64,000 nucleotides of DNA, taken from NCBI RefSeq assembly GCF_003999995.1, contig NZ_RJAD01000004.1:1-64000 (forward strand), in the 5' to 3' direction. The position numbers were made by a program, and so were the translations under genes. Positions 26,600 to 34,919 of this stretch are shown in pieces. Each line of letters opens with the position of its first letter. The first letter of the stretch is position 1. The notes under the pieces are model-generated. The model did no database searches and was not told where the DNA came from. It worked only from the letters and a program-made list of their open reading frames with translations. Source of the stretch: Microbacterium sulfonylureivorans. Its GTDB lineage: Bacteria; Actinomycetota; Actinomycetes; Actinomycetales; Microbacteriaceae.

Positions 26600-26932
26600 T
26601 CACAACCTCCGGTGCCGCGGTCCGAACTCAATCTGGACGTCGGCGAACTCCTGGACTTCGGTGTTCAGTCGACGAGCTAGCCGCTCTCCCTCGCGCAGCC
26701 ACGCCTGCCGGTTCTCGTCCGTGTCCCATCCTTCGGACCCGGTGCCATGCTCTTCCCAGAACGTCTGCCAGTCAGCTAGATCCTCGCCGAGCTCCTCGCT
26801 CAGCCCGTAGTCTGCCGCGGTCGTCGTGTAGCCGACGTCCCAGGTCGGCGTCGAGGTTTCCCAGAGCGGATAGTCGCGTCCGTAGTCCGGGAACATCCGA
26901 ATCACCCTGCGCCAGGGCGGGTACTGTTCCAT
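26600..26932 (-). CDS. Hypothetical protein, 110 aa
   Basis: A soluble acidic protein rich in aromatics (MEQYPPWRRVIRMFPDYG, WQTFWEEHG). A C-terminal helix pair carries EGERLARRLNTEVQEFADVQIEFG. The pattern is typical of small accessory-region proteins, perhaps an immunity or antitoxin-like protein, but no family is recognised. ATG at 26932 is preferred; an in-frame GTG three codons upstream is also possible. Confidence 0.6.
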   Translation of the reverse strand: MEQYPPWRRVIRMFPDYGRDYPLWETSTPTWDVGYTTTAADYGLSEELGEDLADWQTFWEEHGTGSEGWDTDENRQAWLREGERLARRLNTEVQEFADVQIEFGPRHRRL

Positions 26933-27039
26933 GGCCTGCACTGTACCTGGGCCTCGACGAGGGCACGATTATCGCGTGCCCGCTGACGGACTGGCTACCG
27001 AACTGGGCAGGCAATCCCTCGCTGTGCCAATCTCGAGGC

Positions 27040-27420
27040 GTGCCCGAATCCTATGAGCTGGTCGACGTCGAGCTCTCCAATGACGAGCGCTTCCTTCTCG
27101 ATCGAGGACTCGTCGAATGGGGAGGACCGGCCCGATGCACGGAAGCGATAGCCATCGCCATTGGGTTCAGCAGTGTCGCCGATCTCCTGACCGAGGGGTA
27201 TCGCATCGCCGACGACCTGAGCAACAGACGACCACTCTCACGAACTGACTGGACGCGAGCTTTGCTGGCGACCGAAGTGGTGTTTGCGAGCGACGTGCTC
27301 GGTTCCGGTCACGACTGGGAGGCGACCACTGACCTCGACGACACCGCCACGATCACCTTGCTACGTTCCGTGCAGCTGCGCCTAGCTGATGTGCTCATCC
27401 GCCCGTCGAGACCAGGTTGA
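27040..27420 (+). CDS. Hypothetical protein, about 126 aa, start uncertain
   Basis: A helical acidic protein (PESYELVDVELSNDERFLL, WTRALLATEVVFASDVLGSG) with GC-rich third positions. GTG at 27040 is the first plausible start, but its GAGG is only 1 bp away, and the frame stays open upstream through coding-like sequence. It may therefore be longer or 5'-truncated. It is divergent from the 110-residue gene. The WTRALLATEVVF-type helix suggests an uncharacterised domain; no function can be assigned. Confidence 0.5.
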   Translation: MPESYELVDVELSNDERFLLDRGLVEWGGPARCTEAIAIAIGFSSVADLLTEGYRIADDLSNRRPLSRTDWTRALLATEVVFASDVLGSGHDWEATTDLDDTATITLLRSVQLRLADVLIRPSRPG

Positions 27421-27507
27421 GCCCCTGCGCTAGCGGACCGGCTCCCGCATGGTCAGGAACGATCGACAGTTTGCGGCGAGAATGAGATCGGGCCTCCCGT
27501 TCCATCT

Positions 27508-27737
27508 GTGCTGCGTGGCGAAGTGCGGCCGCGCGACCCCGCGTACCGTGCGGCTCTCATAGGGCTCACGTTGGACGCCATTCCGGAGGCGAACGACGAT
27601 CTAGTTCGCATCCACCGATCGAGGATCGAGGCCGCGATCCGCGAGCTGGAGACCCAAGACCAGACCGGTCGCCCGATCGACGGGCACGACTGCGACCGAA
27701 GTCACTCGTTCGGCACCAGGAGTCGATGGCTGGATCA
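27508..27737 (+). other. Possible 3' fragment of a helical protein
   Basis: From a GTG at 27508 the frame encodes GEVRPRDPAYRAALIGLT and IHRSRIEAAIRELETQ, a plausible helical domain end. It then continues without relatedness into the 3' end of the convergent endonuclease gene. It may be the remnant of a regulator or a small gene; I cannot decide. Nothing else is visible in 27421-27734. Confidence 0.22.
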
Positions 27738-28745
27738 CGACCGCTCGTCGAGGACAGCGACAATCGGTCGGTGGTCGCTTCCCGCGTCATCGAAGGACGT
27801 GAGCACCCTCACACGGCCGACCGCCCACCCAGATCCGACGAGCACATGGTCAATGGGCGACGCCAGCCACGTCGGTTGCGTCGCGGGCCACGTTCCGGCG
27901 GCCGCTGCGCCGCTTTGAGAGGCGGCATCGTCGCACTCACCGACGAGTCCAGGGCCGTCGCCGAGGCCGTAGAGGTGGTCGACCGTCGCGTTCAGGTCAC
28001 CCGCGACGATTACGTCGGGGTCTTCGCAATGCTCGGCGATCCAGCTCAAACCGGATCTCCACTGGTCCATCACCCCGGGAAGCGGCGGCTCGGAGTGAGC
28101 GGCCACGATCGTCGGCCCGCTCCCGTCGACCGGACGCCACACCCCGCTCGGCAAACCTGGCGTTGAGCCAGCAGTGAGGTCGAGACGGTACGCGCCGAGG
28201 TCGCCGTCGATCAGCACTGAGGTGGGGATCCGCGAGTCAACATCGAGCCCGCGCGTTGTAGCGGCGATCATCGTTCTTCCCTCCAGGCTGAGAAGCCGCA
28301 CCACTTCCGCCGACGCTGACTCGTCAGTCTCGGGGAGCGCGACAATGTCCGCATCTGTGGCGAGCACGAGCTCGGCGATGCTCGACGGTGAGGCAGCTCC
28401 GCCCTGTGTGTTCCAAGCGACCACAGTCACGCCGCCCTCGAACACCGTCGCACCGCCGACACCACGGGCGAGCAAGACCGCACCGTTACCCAAAGCTGCG
28501 ACCCCGAGGACGACAGCGATCCCTGCCGCGATTGCCCAACGTCGACGCACCACCGCGACGACAGCGCACACGATGGCGAGAACGCCGAGAACGATTGCAA
28601 GCGGTGCCCGGAACGCAACCAGTTGGGTGACGACCGCAGTCCGCTGGGCACCGAACGCTTGCGGCCATACCAGAAGCATCGCCACCGACAATCCGACGAT
28701 CAAAGTCACGATCAGGTGGACAGGGCGGCGCTTCGGAGTCGGCAT
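27735..28745 (-). CDS. Membrane-anchored endonuclease/exonuclease/phosphatase-family protein
   Basis: A 336-residue protein. Three hydrophobic helices occupy residues about 10-90. The EEP (DNase I-like) domain follows, with VVAWNTQGG at its start, Glu in LPETDESAS, VIVAGDLNATVDH and the catalytic SDHRPIVAVL near the end. The active domain should face outside. Similar actinobacterial proteins are annotated as endonuclease/exonuclease/phosphatase family with unknown substrates (nucleic acid, phospholipid or inositol phosphate). It starts 117 bp left of the second copy of the 137-bp repeat. Confidence 0.85.
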   Translation of the reverse strand: MPTPKRRPVHLIVTLIVGLSVAMLLVWPQAFGAQRTAVVTQLVAFRAPLAIVLGVLAIVCAVVAVVRRRWAIAAGIAVVLGVAALGNGAVLLARGVGGATVFEGGVTVVAWNTQGGAASPSSIAELVLATDADIVALPETDESASAEVVRLLSLEGRTMIAATTRGLDVDSRIPTSVLIDGDLGAYRLDLTAGSTPGLPSGVWRPVDGSGPTIVAAHSEPPLPGVMDQWRSGLSWIAEHCEDPDVIVAGDLNATVDHLYGLGDGPGLVGECDDAASQSGAAAAGTWPATQPTWLASPIDHVLVGSGWAVGRVRVLTSFDDAGSDHRPIVAVLDERS

Positions 28746-28862
28746 CGCCTGCAAGTCAATCCTCTGAGACCCCGCAACGCCAGCCTGACCGGCCAAGGTG
28801 CACGCAGCCCGCAAGTCGATCGGCCTACGCTCCGATCAGGCCCTCATCGCCTCTGAGCGACG

Positions 28863-28999
28863 CGGCCAGTGTGCAGGATCCGTCCGACACCCCGGAAAGA
28901 GCGGCTCAGGCGGCAGCCTGCCTGAAGGGCCATCACCGGTTCTCACCAGCTCCTGCTCGGCCAAGGCCGCACGGTGCACTGGGCGGTCGGTCAGCGCGC
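28863..28999 (+). repeat. 137-bp direct repeat, copy 2
   Basis: Second copy of the segment at 23641-23777, offset 5222 bp, same orientation, two mismatches. It overlaps the last codons of the nucleotidyltransferase gene. Together the copies bracket the Ig-like protein, two small hypothetical genes and the endonuclease-family gene. Confidence 0.85.
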
Positions 29000-29740
29000 T
29001 GGTCTGCGGAGTTCGGTGAAGGCGGGTGCGAGTCGAGTGGCTCTGGCGGGGTTGAGGATGGAGACCTCGTGCTCGAGGTGTGCGATGAGCACCACGCGGG
29101 CCGCGTCGAGTTCGTCTGTCGCGAGGTTTGCGGTGCGGGTCGCAGCGAGTTGATCGAGCTCGGTGGGAGGAAGTTGATCCACTTCGCGACCGTGCCACGA
29201 GTTGAGGCCTGCCCGGTAGCACTTCAGGTCGATAACCCGGTTCCTGAGCTCGTCGATCATCATGGCGGCCTGCCATTTCTTGCCGCGGGCGATGGACGAC
29301 CGCGCGTGGATGGCGAACAACCATGCCAGCCCGATCGCCTGATCCGGATTGAACGTGGCCGGGTCCGTCGGCGTGGTGGGTGAGCCGAAGAGCAGGTGGA
29401 ACGCTGGCTCGGTGGCCCGGAACTGGTCGTGCGGCCAGAACGACACGTCCACCTGAAGGCTGCTGGTGAGCAGGAAGGCGCGGTACCGGACCCCGACGGC
29501 GAATACGTCGAGGGTGTCGGCTACACCGAATCGTTGGTCGATCAGGTCGGTCCAGTCCGCCACGATCGCAGGTTCGTCGGCTGCGCTGGTCATCTGCAGA
29601 AGCAGATCGATGTCGGACCATTCGTCCTCGGTGCCGCGGGCAGCTGAACCGACCAGTGCTGCTCCGACTATGCGCGGGTCCTGCTCGGCGAGCCTGATCA
29701 GCTCGGTACGGATCGAGGTTCGCTCAGCAACAGAGAACAT
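28991..29740 (-). CDS. Nucleotidyltransferase-domain protein (minimal NTase plus helical domain)
   Basis: A 249-residue protein. The N-terminal nucleotidyltransferase fold has the metal/nucleotide motif GSAARGTEDEWSDIDLLLQM (GS then DxD) and a third acidic strand LQVDVSFW. A helical C-terminal part resembles aminoglycoside nucleotidyltransferase-like or DUF4111-type proteins. It may adenylylate a small molecule or an antibiotic, but the target is unknown. The ATG at 29740 has GGAGG close upstream. The reading frame continues open for about 140 codons 5' of it, including a segment DVWWSDEEWAELVDPGTR that looks protein-like, so an N-terminal fusion or remnant is conceivable. Confidence 0.75.
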   Translation of the reverse strand: MFSVAERTSIRTELIRLAEQDPRIVGAALVGSAARGTEDEWSDIDLLLQMTSAADEPAIVADWTDLIDQRFGVADTLDVFAVGVRYRAFLLTSSLQVDVSFWPHDQFRATEPAFHLLFGSPTTPTDPATFNPDQAIGLAWLFAIHARSSIARGKKWQAAMMIDELRNRVIDLKCYRAGLNSWHGREVDQLPPTELDQLAATRTANLATDELDAARVVLIAHLEHEVSILNPARATRLAPAFTELRRPAR

Positions 29741-30082
29741 GCCTCCAACATGGCACGGCCGCCGGGGGCGCGCGGATGCCGGTCCCTCGGCGGACGCTGG
29801 TCGGAGTCTCGTCCCATGTCGTTCGGAGCTTCTGGGCGGCTGCGCGTATCGCGTGTGCGGGTAAGCGCTGTGCTCGTTCAGGTCCAGGTGTGCGTTGGCG
29901 CACATGCCGCGCGTGCCGGGATCGACGAGCTCCGCCCACTCTTCGTCCGACCACCACACGTCGCAGGCGAATCCGGCCGACTTCGCTCGGACAGGGTCGC
30001 TCAGCGCGACGACGCTCCACCGATTTGCACTCGCGCGCACAGTGGACGGGTTCGGGCCCCGGTGATGTCGTTCGGCGGTTTC

Positions 30083-30130
30083 GAGGTCGAATCCCCTACC
30101 CTCCGCCGCTCCGAACCCTGTTTCAAGGGA
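30083..30130 (+). repeat. tRNA-Ser-like 3' fragment, copy 2 (possible att scar)
   Basis: GTCGAATCCCCTACCCTCCG and the bases beyond it match the fragment at 3151-3201 with a few substitutions and small gaps, through TTTCAAGGGA. It also lacks the rest of a tRNA. It lies between the nucleotidyltransferase gene and a small hypothetical gene, 26.9 kb from copy 1 in the same orientation. Confidence 0.5.
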
Positions 30131-30184
30131 TGCTTCGTCCCTCGCGTTGCAGGCCAACCGTTCGAGTGCCGGAAGTGGCCACCG

Positions 30185-30613
30185 TCACTTCTGCGCGATC
30201 GCCCTGACACGATTGTTGCGCGGATTGTGCTCGAGCTCGACGAGGCCGAGGGCCTCGAGAAGCGGCGGCACGTACATGCCGAACCGGCCTCGATAGCCGT
30301 TGCGCTGGCCGTACCAGCCACCGACCGGATTGTCCGCAGACCGTCCCCATGCCTCCACCGAGTCGGGCGCCGGCTCCTTCTTCTCGTCGGCAGCGCCCAG
30401 CGCCACCCACTCACCGCGCCTCAGCAGTTCCGCGTGGAGGTCCTCGACCGCGCGTGCGAGATAGGTGAGCCTGGTCGCACCGACCTGGCAGACCAGGAGG
30501 GCAGGATCGCTCGCATCATCACGGTGGATCGTGAAGTCGGATGACAGGGGTGCGGTCTTCAGCTTCCATGGGTCCTCCGCAGTTCCGGAACCCGACCAGT
30601 GCTGTTCAGTCAT
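30185..30613 (-). CDS. DUF6855-like hypothetical protein
   Basis: A 142-residue soluble protein. It has GSGTAEDPWKLKTAPLSS, DPALLVCQVGATRLTYLARAV, the central WVALGAADEKK, and a glycine-aromatic end VGGWYGQRNGYRGRFGMYV. This matches, from memory, a widespread actinobacterial family (DUF6855) of unknown function. The ATG overlaps the TGA of a 54-residue upstream frame (ATGA). Its role is unknown. Confidence 0.72.
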   Translation of the reverse strand: MTEQHWSGSGTAEDPWKLKTAPLSSDFTIHRDDASDPALLVCQVGATRLTYLARAVEDLHAELLRRGEWVALGAADEKKEPAPDSVEAWGRSADNPVGGWYGQRNGYRGRFGMYVPPLLEALGLVELEHNPRNNRVRAIAQK

Positions 30614-30774
30614 CTTTCCTTCTCCATCCGCTCCGCCGCGCCGGGAAGCGCGGCGCGGATCAGTTCGTCGAGGAACAAGAGATCGTCGGACCGGAACTCG
30701 TCGACATCGTCGTCCACACGTTCCCTACTCGGAGCGTAGCGGCCTCCGACACGATCCTCGAGAGACGCCGGCAC
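30610..30774 (-). CDS. Small acidic protein, 54 aa, coupled to next gene
   Basis: A GTG at 30774 opens a frame (starts VPASLEDRVGGRYAPSRER, ends AALPGAAERMEKER) with strong GC at third positions and an amphipathic, acidic helix containing DDLLFLDELIRAAL. Its TGA overlaps the ATG of the DUF6855-like gene, and the purines ahead of that ATG lie inside this frame. The coupling and composition support a real small gene; its function is unknown, perhaps a partner of the downstream product. Confidence 0.5.
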   Translation of the reverse strand: MPASLEDRVGGRYAPSRERVDDDVDEFRSDDLLFLDELIRAALPGAAERMEKER

Positions 30775-30831
30775 ACAGCAGCACAGGGTGCACCTCGACC
30801 CCGTCGCGCGGGGCAGCCGCGCCTGCCTGGG

Positions 30832-31185
30832 TCAGGTGCCGAGCCGCGCGAGGACCAGTTCGCTGGCCGCAGCGATGGCGCTCAACTGCCAGGGCACCAC
30901 GATCAGGGCGAGGAACGAGAAGAGGGCGATCGTCGAGATCGTTGCTCGGCGGACGATCCGATCGATCAGGAGCCCCAGGACGGCGACGATGGCGACGGTG
31001 GCTCCGGCGACCGTCGCGAACGCCATCCGCACGTAGGCTTCATCGTCCGGCGCCGACACGTTCCCGAAAGCGATCCCCAATGCGGTGGGGATGATGACGA
31101 CGCCCATCAGCAGCACGGCCGGCGCTGAGAACCCCTTCACGCTTGTTCCAGGGCGGGTCCGGGGCGTGGTGGCGACATCGCTCAT
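30832..31185 (-). CDS. Small membrane protein, 117 aa
   Basis: A protein with three predicted helices (VLLMGVVIIPTALGIAF, TVAIVAVLGLLID, IALFSFLALIVVPW) between a polar Thr/Pro-rich N-terminus and a short tail. The ATG at 31185 is preferred over an upstream start because it gives a normal cytoplasmic N-terminus. No family is recognised. It is separated from the CDF gene by a 144-bp gap with a hairpin. Confidence 0.65.
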   Translation of the reverse strand: MSDVATTPRTRPGTSVKGFSAPAVLLMGVVIIPTALGIAFGNVSAPDDEAYVRMAFATVAGATVAIVAVLGLLIDRIVRRATISTIALFSFLALIVVPWQLSAIAAASELVLARLGT

Positions 31186-31250
31186 GGCGCGAGTGTATCG
31201 ATTCGCGAAGTGGGCTTCACGGCACATCCGCACGGCTCCGGTGAACGCTC

Positions 31251-31278
31251 GGGCCTCGGGTCCCTCCGTCGGAGGCCC
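31251..31278 (-). terminator. Possible terminator hairpin after CDF gene
   Basis: GGGCCTC and GAGGCCC form a 7-bp stem around a 14-nt loop in the gap downstream of the CmtR-CDF operon. No T-tract follows on the minus strand, so efficiency is uncertain. Confidence 0.35.
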
Positions 31279-31329
31279 CGCTGATCTCCTGGGCCCCCGG
31301 GTGCAGCCTCGGGGTGCCGTCCCTCCGGC

Positions 31330-32004
31330 TCAGTGCGCGGTGTGTGCGTCGTGGTGGTCGTCCTCGAGGAGCACGCCGACGGAGGTTGCGCAGGTGTCAC
31401 CCCGCCACGCCTCGATACCTTCGCGGATGGCGAACCCGGCGATGACGAATCCGGCGACAGCGTCTGCCCACCACCAGCCGAGGAGGCTGTTGAGGACAAG
31501 ACCCGCCAGCACAGCCGCCGACAGGTAGGTGCAGAGGAGTGTCTGCCTGGAATCGGCGACTGCCGTGGCCGATCCCAGTTCGCGACCTGCGCGCCGCTCC
31601 GCGAAGGACAGAATCGGCATGATGATGACGCTGAGCACAGCGATGAGGATGCCGAGGGAGCTGTGCTCGACGTCGCTGCGCATGATCAGCGCAAGAGCCG
31701 AGCTGCCGATCACGTAGACCGCGAGGGCGAGGAACGCGACGGCGATGACGCGCAGAGTGGGCTTCTCCCAGCGTTCGGGGTCTCGACGCGTGAACTGCCA
31801 GGCAACGGCCGCTGCCGAGAGGACCTCGACGGTGGAGTCCAAGCCGAACGCGATCAGCGCGGTAGACGATGCTGCCGCGCCGGCACCGACGGCCACGATC
31901 GCCTCGATCACGTTGTAAGCGATCGTGGCTGTGACGATCCACCGGATGCGCCGCTGCAGAACGACCCGACGCCCCTCGTCGAGCTGGTGCCCGGTGATGC
32001 TCAT
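31330..32004 (-). CDS. CDF-family cation efflux protein
   Basis: A 224-residue transporter of the cation diffusion facilitator type with about six helices. Acidic transport residues appear in AFGLDSTVEVLSAAAV and WWADAVAGFVIAG. It lacks the usual cytoplasmic C-terminal domain and instead ends in a His/Asp-rich tail DDHHDAHTAH that may bind metal. It exports a divalent metal, most likely cadmium, zinc or lead given its regulator. The ATG overlaps the CmtR-like gene stop (ATGA), so the two are co-expressed and derepressed by the same metal. Confidence 0.85.
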   Translation of the reverse strand: MSITGHQLDEGRRVVLQRRIRWIVTATIAYNVIEAIVAVGAGAAASSTALIAFGLDSTVEVLSAAAVAWQFTRRDPERWEKPTLRVIAVAFLALAVYVIGSSALALIMRSDVEHSSLGILIAVLSVIIMPILSFAERRAGRELGSATAVADSRQTLLCTYLSAAVLAGLVLNSLLGWWWADAVAGFVIAGFAIREGIEAWRGDTCATSVGVLLEDDHHDAHTAH

Positions 32005-32339
32005 GCGCAGGAGCAGCTCTCGCCCGTGCAGCAGTCCGGTTCGACGATGAGAACGACGTGCAGGAGCTCATCGAGCGCGGCACGCAGGTGGTCGTCCGCA
32101 AGTCGATATGCGGATCGCCTCCCGTCCGGGGCGGCTTCGACGAGCCCGCAGCCCCGCAGACAGGCGAGCTGGTTGGACATCACCTGACGCGAGACCCCCA
32201 GCGCGTCCGCGAGGTCCGAGGGATACGCAATGCCATCGCGCAGCGCGAGGAGGATGCCGAGTCGCGTGGGGTCCGACAGCGCATGACCGAATCGGGCGAG
32301 TGCCGCGATGTGGGTGGGAGCGGCGATGGATATGGGCAT
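32001..32339 (-). CDS. ArsR/SmtB-family metal sensor, CmtR-like
   Basis: A 112-residue winged-helix repressor (SDLADALGVSRQVMSNQLACL recognition region). Cys60 and Cys64 in ACLRGCGLV sit in the recognition helix as in M. tuberculosis CmtR, where the equivalent cysteines plus a C-terminal Cys bind cadmium or lead. Here the tail reads DCCTGESCSCA, giving four cysteines, more than CmtR has. It should repress itself and the CDF gene until metal binds. The operator is probably the repeat pair just upstream. Confidence 0.88.
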   Translation of the reverse strand: MPISIAAPTHIAALARFGHALSDPTRLGILLALRDGIAYPSDLADALGVSRQVMSNQLACLRGCGLVEAAPDGRRSAYRLADDHLRAALDELLHVVLIVEPDCCTGESCSCA

Positions 32340-32356
32340 GGTCGCGACAGTACACG

Positions 32357-32382
32357 CAATGCTGAATTAACCCAATGCTGAA
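32357..32382 (-). promoter_or_regulatory. Candidate CmtR-like operator (two direct repeats)
   Basis: CAATGCTGAA occurs at 32357 and again at 32373, 16 bp apart, in an AT-richer stretch immediately upstream of the repressor gene. Two half-sites at this spacing would place two dimers over the promoter, where TACTGT could serve as -10 on the minus strand. Confidence 0.5.
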
Positions 32383-32625
32383 CTGCGTCGCCGATTCGAG
32401 ACCTCTCCTCCGGCACCGAGAATCGGCGCGCGGCGAGGGCTTCTGTTAGGGACGAACGCCAGCCCGTTTGGGTTTCGTGAGGAGTGGACCCGGCGCGTCC
32501 AGTGGGGTGTTGCATCGGGAGTCGTGCCCCCACCGGCATCCCGCGCCCTCCCTCGCGCGGGTCCACCTACCGTCTCGAAGTACCGCTGGAGTCTCTCGTC
32601 GAGAGGGACCTCCGGCGACCACGAC

Positions 32626-33324
32626 TCACCGGAGTTGAGCGAAGCCCTCGGCCTTTGCGGTCGGCCCCAGCACTAAGACGGTGTCGCCCGCCCGCAGGAC
32701 GGTGGAGTTGTCGGCGTTCTGCCACGGTTCGTCGCCGTGCTGGAAGGCGGCGATCGTGACACCGTGCGTGCGTCGCAGGGCGGTGTCACCGAGTGGGATC
32801 CCCTGGATCGTCGAGGGAACGGGCGCCTTCACCGCGGCATACCCGGGTGCGACTTCGATGAAGTCGAGTGCGGCGCCGCGCACGAGGTGCGCGACGCGCC
32901 GGCCCATGTCCTTCTCCGGGTAGATGACGTGGTGCACGCCGAGCTGCTCGAGGATGAGTCCGTGCTGGTCGTCGACGGCCTTCGCCCAGATCACCGGGAT
33001 CTTCATGTTGAGCAGCGCGGAGCAGGTGAGGATGGAGGCCGAGACGTTGCTGCCGATGGCGACGACGACGCGGTCGAACTCGTCTATGGCGAGCTGTCGA
33101 AGCGCCTCCTGCTTGGTCGAGTCGGTGCGCACCACCTGGGTGAGTTCGCCGTTGAGCGCCTGGACGAGTTCTTCGTCGAGGTCGATGCCGAGGACTTCCG
33201 TGCCGCTCGCCATGAGTTCGAGCGCGAGTGCGCTCCCGAACCGGCCGAGACCGATGACTGCGACCGAGTCTGCTTCCGCGATGCGCCGAGAAGTGTCGCC
33301 GCTGAAGATTCCGAACCTAGCCAA
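32626..33324 (-). CDS. KtrA/TrkA-type potassium-channel regulatory protein
   Basis: A 232-residue RCK protein. The N-terminal NAD/ATP-binding Rossmann domain has VIGLGRFGSALALEL and an acidic strand end GIDLDEELV. The C-terminal RCK_C domain begins near GAALDFIEVAPGYAAV. It binds nucleotide and gates the potassium translocator encoded by the next gene, which overlaps it by 8 bp. The single RCK unit matches KtrA rather than the duplicated TrkA. Nothing else is visible in the 243 bp to its left, between it and the CmtR region. Confidence 0.9.
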   Translation of the reverse strand: MARFGIFSGDTSRRIAEADSVAVIGLGRFGSALALELMASGTEVLGIDLDEELVQALNGELTQVVRTDSTKQEALRQLAIDEFDRVVVAIGSNVSASILTCSALLNMKIPVIWAKAVDDQHGLILEQLGVHHVIYPEKDMGRRVAHLVRGAALDFIEVAPGYAAVKAPVPSTIQGIPLGDTALRRTHGVTIAAFQHGDEPWQNADNSTVLRAGDTVLVLGPTAKAEGFAQLR

Positions 33325-34657
33325 TGGCGGGCCTTTCCTTGGGGAACTCGTAGAGGATGCGCCGCTCGCGCATCGCGATCGCGGAGCCGAGCGTGAGCGG
33401 CCCGATCCTTCCGAGGAACATCAGGGCGACGAGCACCAGCTGAGCAGCGATGGGCAGATCGGCCGTGATGCCCGTGGACAGCCCGACCGTCGCGAATGCG
33501 GAGACGGCCTCGAACAGCGCCTGATCCAGATTCTCGCCCGACAACAGCATGAGCAGGGCGGCGCCCGCGACGACTGCGGCAACGGCGATGAGGACGACGG
33601 TGATGGCCTGCCGGTGGACAGCGCGAGAGAGGCGCTTGCCGAAGATGTTCACCGAGCCCTCGCCGCGGAGTTCGGTCATCATGATGAAGAAGAGCACCGC
33701 GAAAGTCGTCACCTTGATTCCGCCCGCAGTGCCCGCGGGACCGCCTCCGATGAACATCAGCACGTCCATCCCCAGCCACGACTCATCGCGCATCAGCCCC
33801 ACGTCGACCGAGTTGAAGCCTGCCGTGCGAGTCTGCACCGACTGGAAGAACCCTGCCAGCACGCGCCCCCACGGGTCGAGCCGGCCAAGGGTCTCGGCGT
33901 TGTTCCACTCGATCGCGGTGATGTAGACGGTGCCGGCGACCAGGAGCACGATCGTTCCCCACAGGACGATCTTGGTGTTCATGGACCAGTGGAGCGGGCG
34001 GGTGAACTCCTTGCGAAGCTGCATGATCACCGGGAAGCCCAGCCCGCCGAGGATGATCGCCGCGGCGATCGGCAGGCAGATGAACGGGTCGTCGACGAAG
34101 CCCATCAGGTTGTCGCTGTAGAGCGCGAACCCCGCGTTGTTGAACGCCGAGATCGCGTGGAACGCGCCATACCAGGAGGCCTGGCCGAGGTCGTAGCCGT
34201 AGCCGAAGAGGAACCGCGGAACGAGCAGGAGGAACGTGGCGGCCTCGATGGCGAACGAGATCGCGACGATGCCGCGCACCAGGCCGCGAACGTCGTCGAA
34301 ACCGACCGCCTTGGCTTCGGTCGCCGTGTTGAGGCGTGAGCGCACCGACATCTTCCGCGCCAGCACCAGACCGACGAGGGCGGCGAAGATCATGATCCCC
34401 AACCCGCCCAGCTGGATCAGCAGCAGGATGACCACCTGGCCGAAGGGAGTCCAGTAGGTCAGCGTGTCCACGACGGTCAGGCCGGTCACGCAGACGGCGC
34501 TGGTCGCGGTGAAGAGCGCCTCGACCAGCGAGGCACCCCCCGGCCCGACCTTCGAGAACGGGAGCATGAGCAAGGCCGCGCCGACGGCGATCGCGCTCGC
34601 GAATCCGAACACCACGACCTGCGCGGGGTGCAGCCTCAGCTGGCGCCTCGCGCGCAT
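33317..34657 (-). CDS. TrkH/KtrB potassium translocator
   Basis: A protein of 446 residues from the ATG at 34657, with four repeated M1-P-M2 units. The selectivity-loop glycines are visible in SAVCVTGLTVVD, SAFNNAGFALYS, VQTRTAGFNSVD and FATVGLSTGIT. It moves K+ (with Na+) under control of the adjacent RCK protein. A GTG at 34699 with GAGGAG further upstream is a possible alternative start. The frame open beyond this is not conserved in character. It is divergent from the CHAD gene. Confidence 0.9.
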   Translation of the reverse strand: MRARRQLRLHPAQVVVFGFASAIAVGAALLMLPFSKVGPGGASLVEALFTATSAVCVTGLTVVDTLTYWTPFGQVVILLLIQLGGLGIMIFAALVGLVLARKMSVRSRLNTATEAKAVGFDDVRGLVRGIVAISFAIEAATFLLLVPRFLFGYGYDLGQASWYGAFHAISAFNNAGFALYSDNLMGFVDDPFICLPIAAAIILGGLGFPVIMQLRKEFTRPLHWSMNTKIVLWGTIVLLVAGTVYITAIEWNNAETLGRLDPWGRVLAGFFQSVQTRTAGFNSVDVGLMRDESWLGMDVLMFIGGGPAGTAGGIKVTTFAVLFFIMMTELRGEGSVNIFGKRLSRAVHRQAITVVLIAVAAVVAGAALLMLLSGENLDQALFEAVSAFATVGLSTGITADLPIAAQLVLVALMFLGRIGPLTLGSAIAMRERRILYEFPKERPAIG

Positions 34658-34919
34658 GCGCACGCCGCTCGCGCCCGAGCCGCCGGTGATCACCGACACA
34701 CTGTAGCGCCCTGGCTCCTCGTGCGTCCTCAGATCTTCGTCCTCGCCGGATGCGGGTGGATGCCGCTCGCGTCGCCGGCTCTGTGGGCGATCTCGTCGTG
34801 CGGCAGCGGCAGGAAGCTTGCGCACAATCGGAGGGAGGGCGATGCTGGCCCGATGACGGCTCCCGCTCCCAGACGTCGGATGCCCGGGCCGCGGGTCGCC
34901 GTGGCCTTGTCGACGGGCG

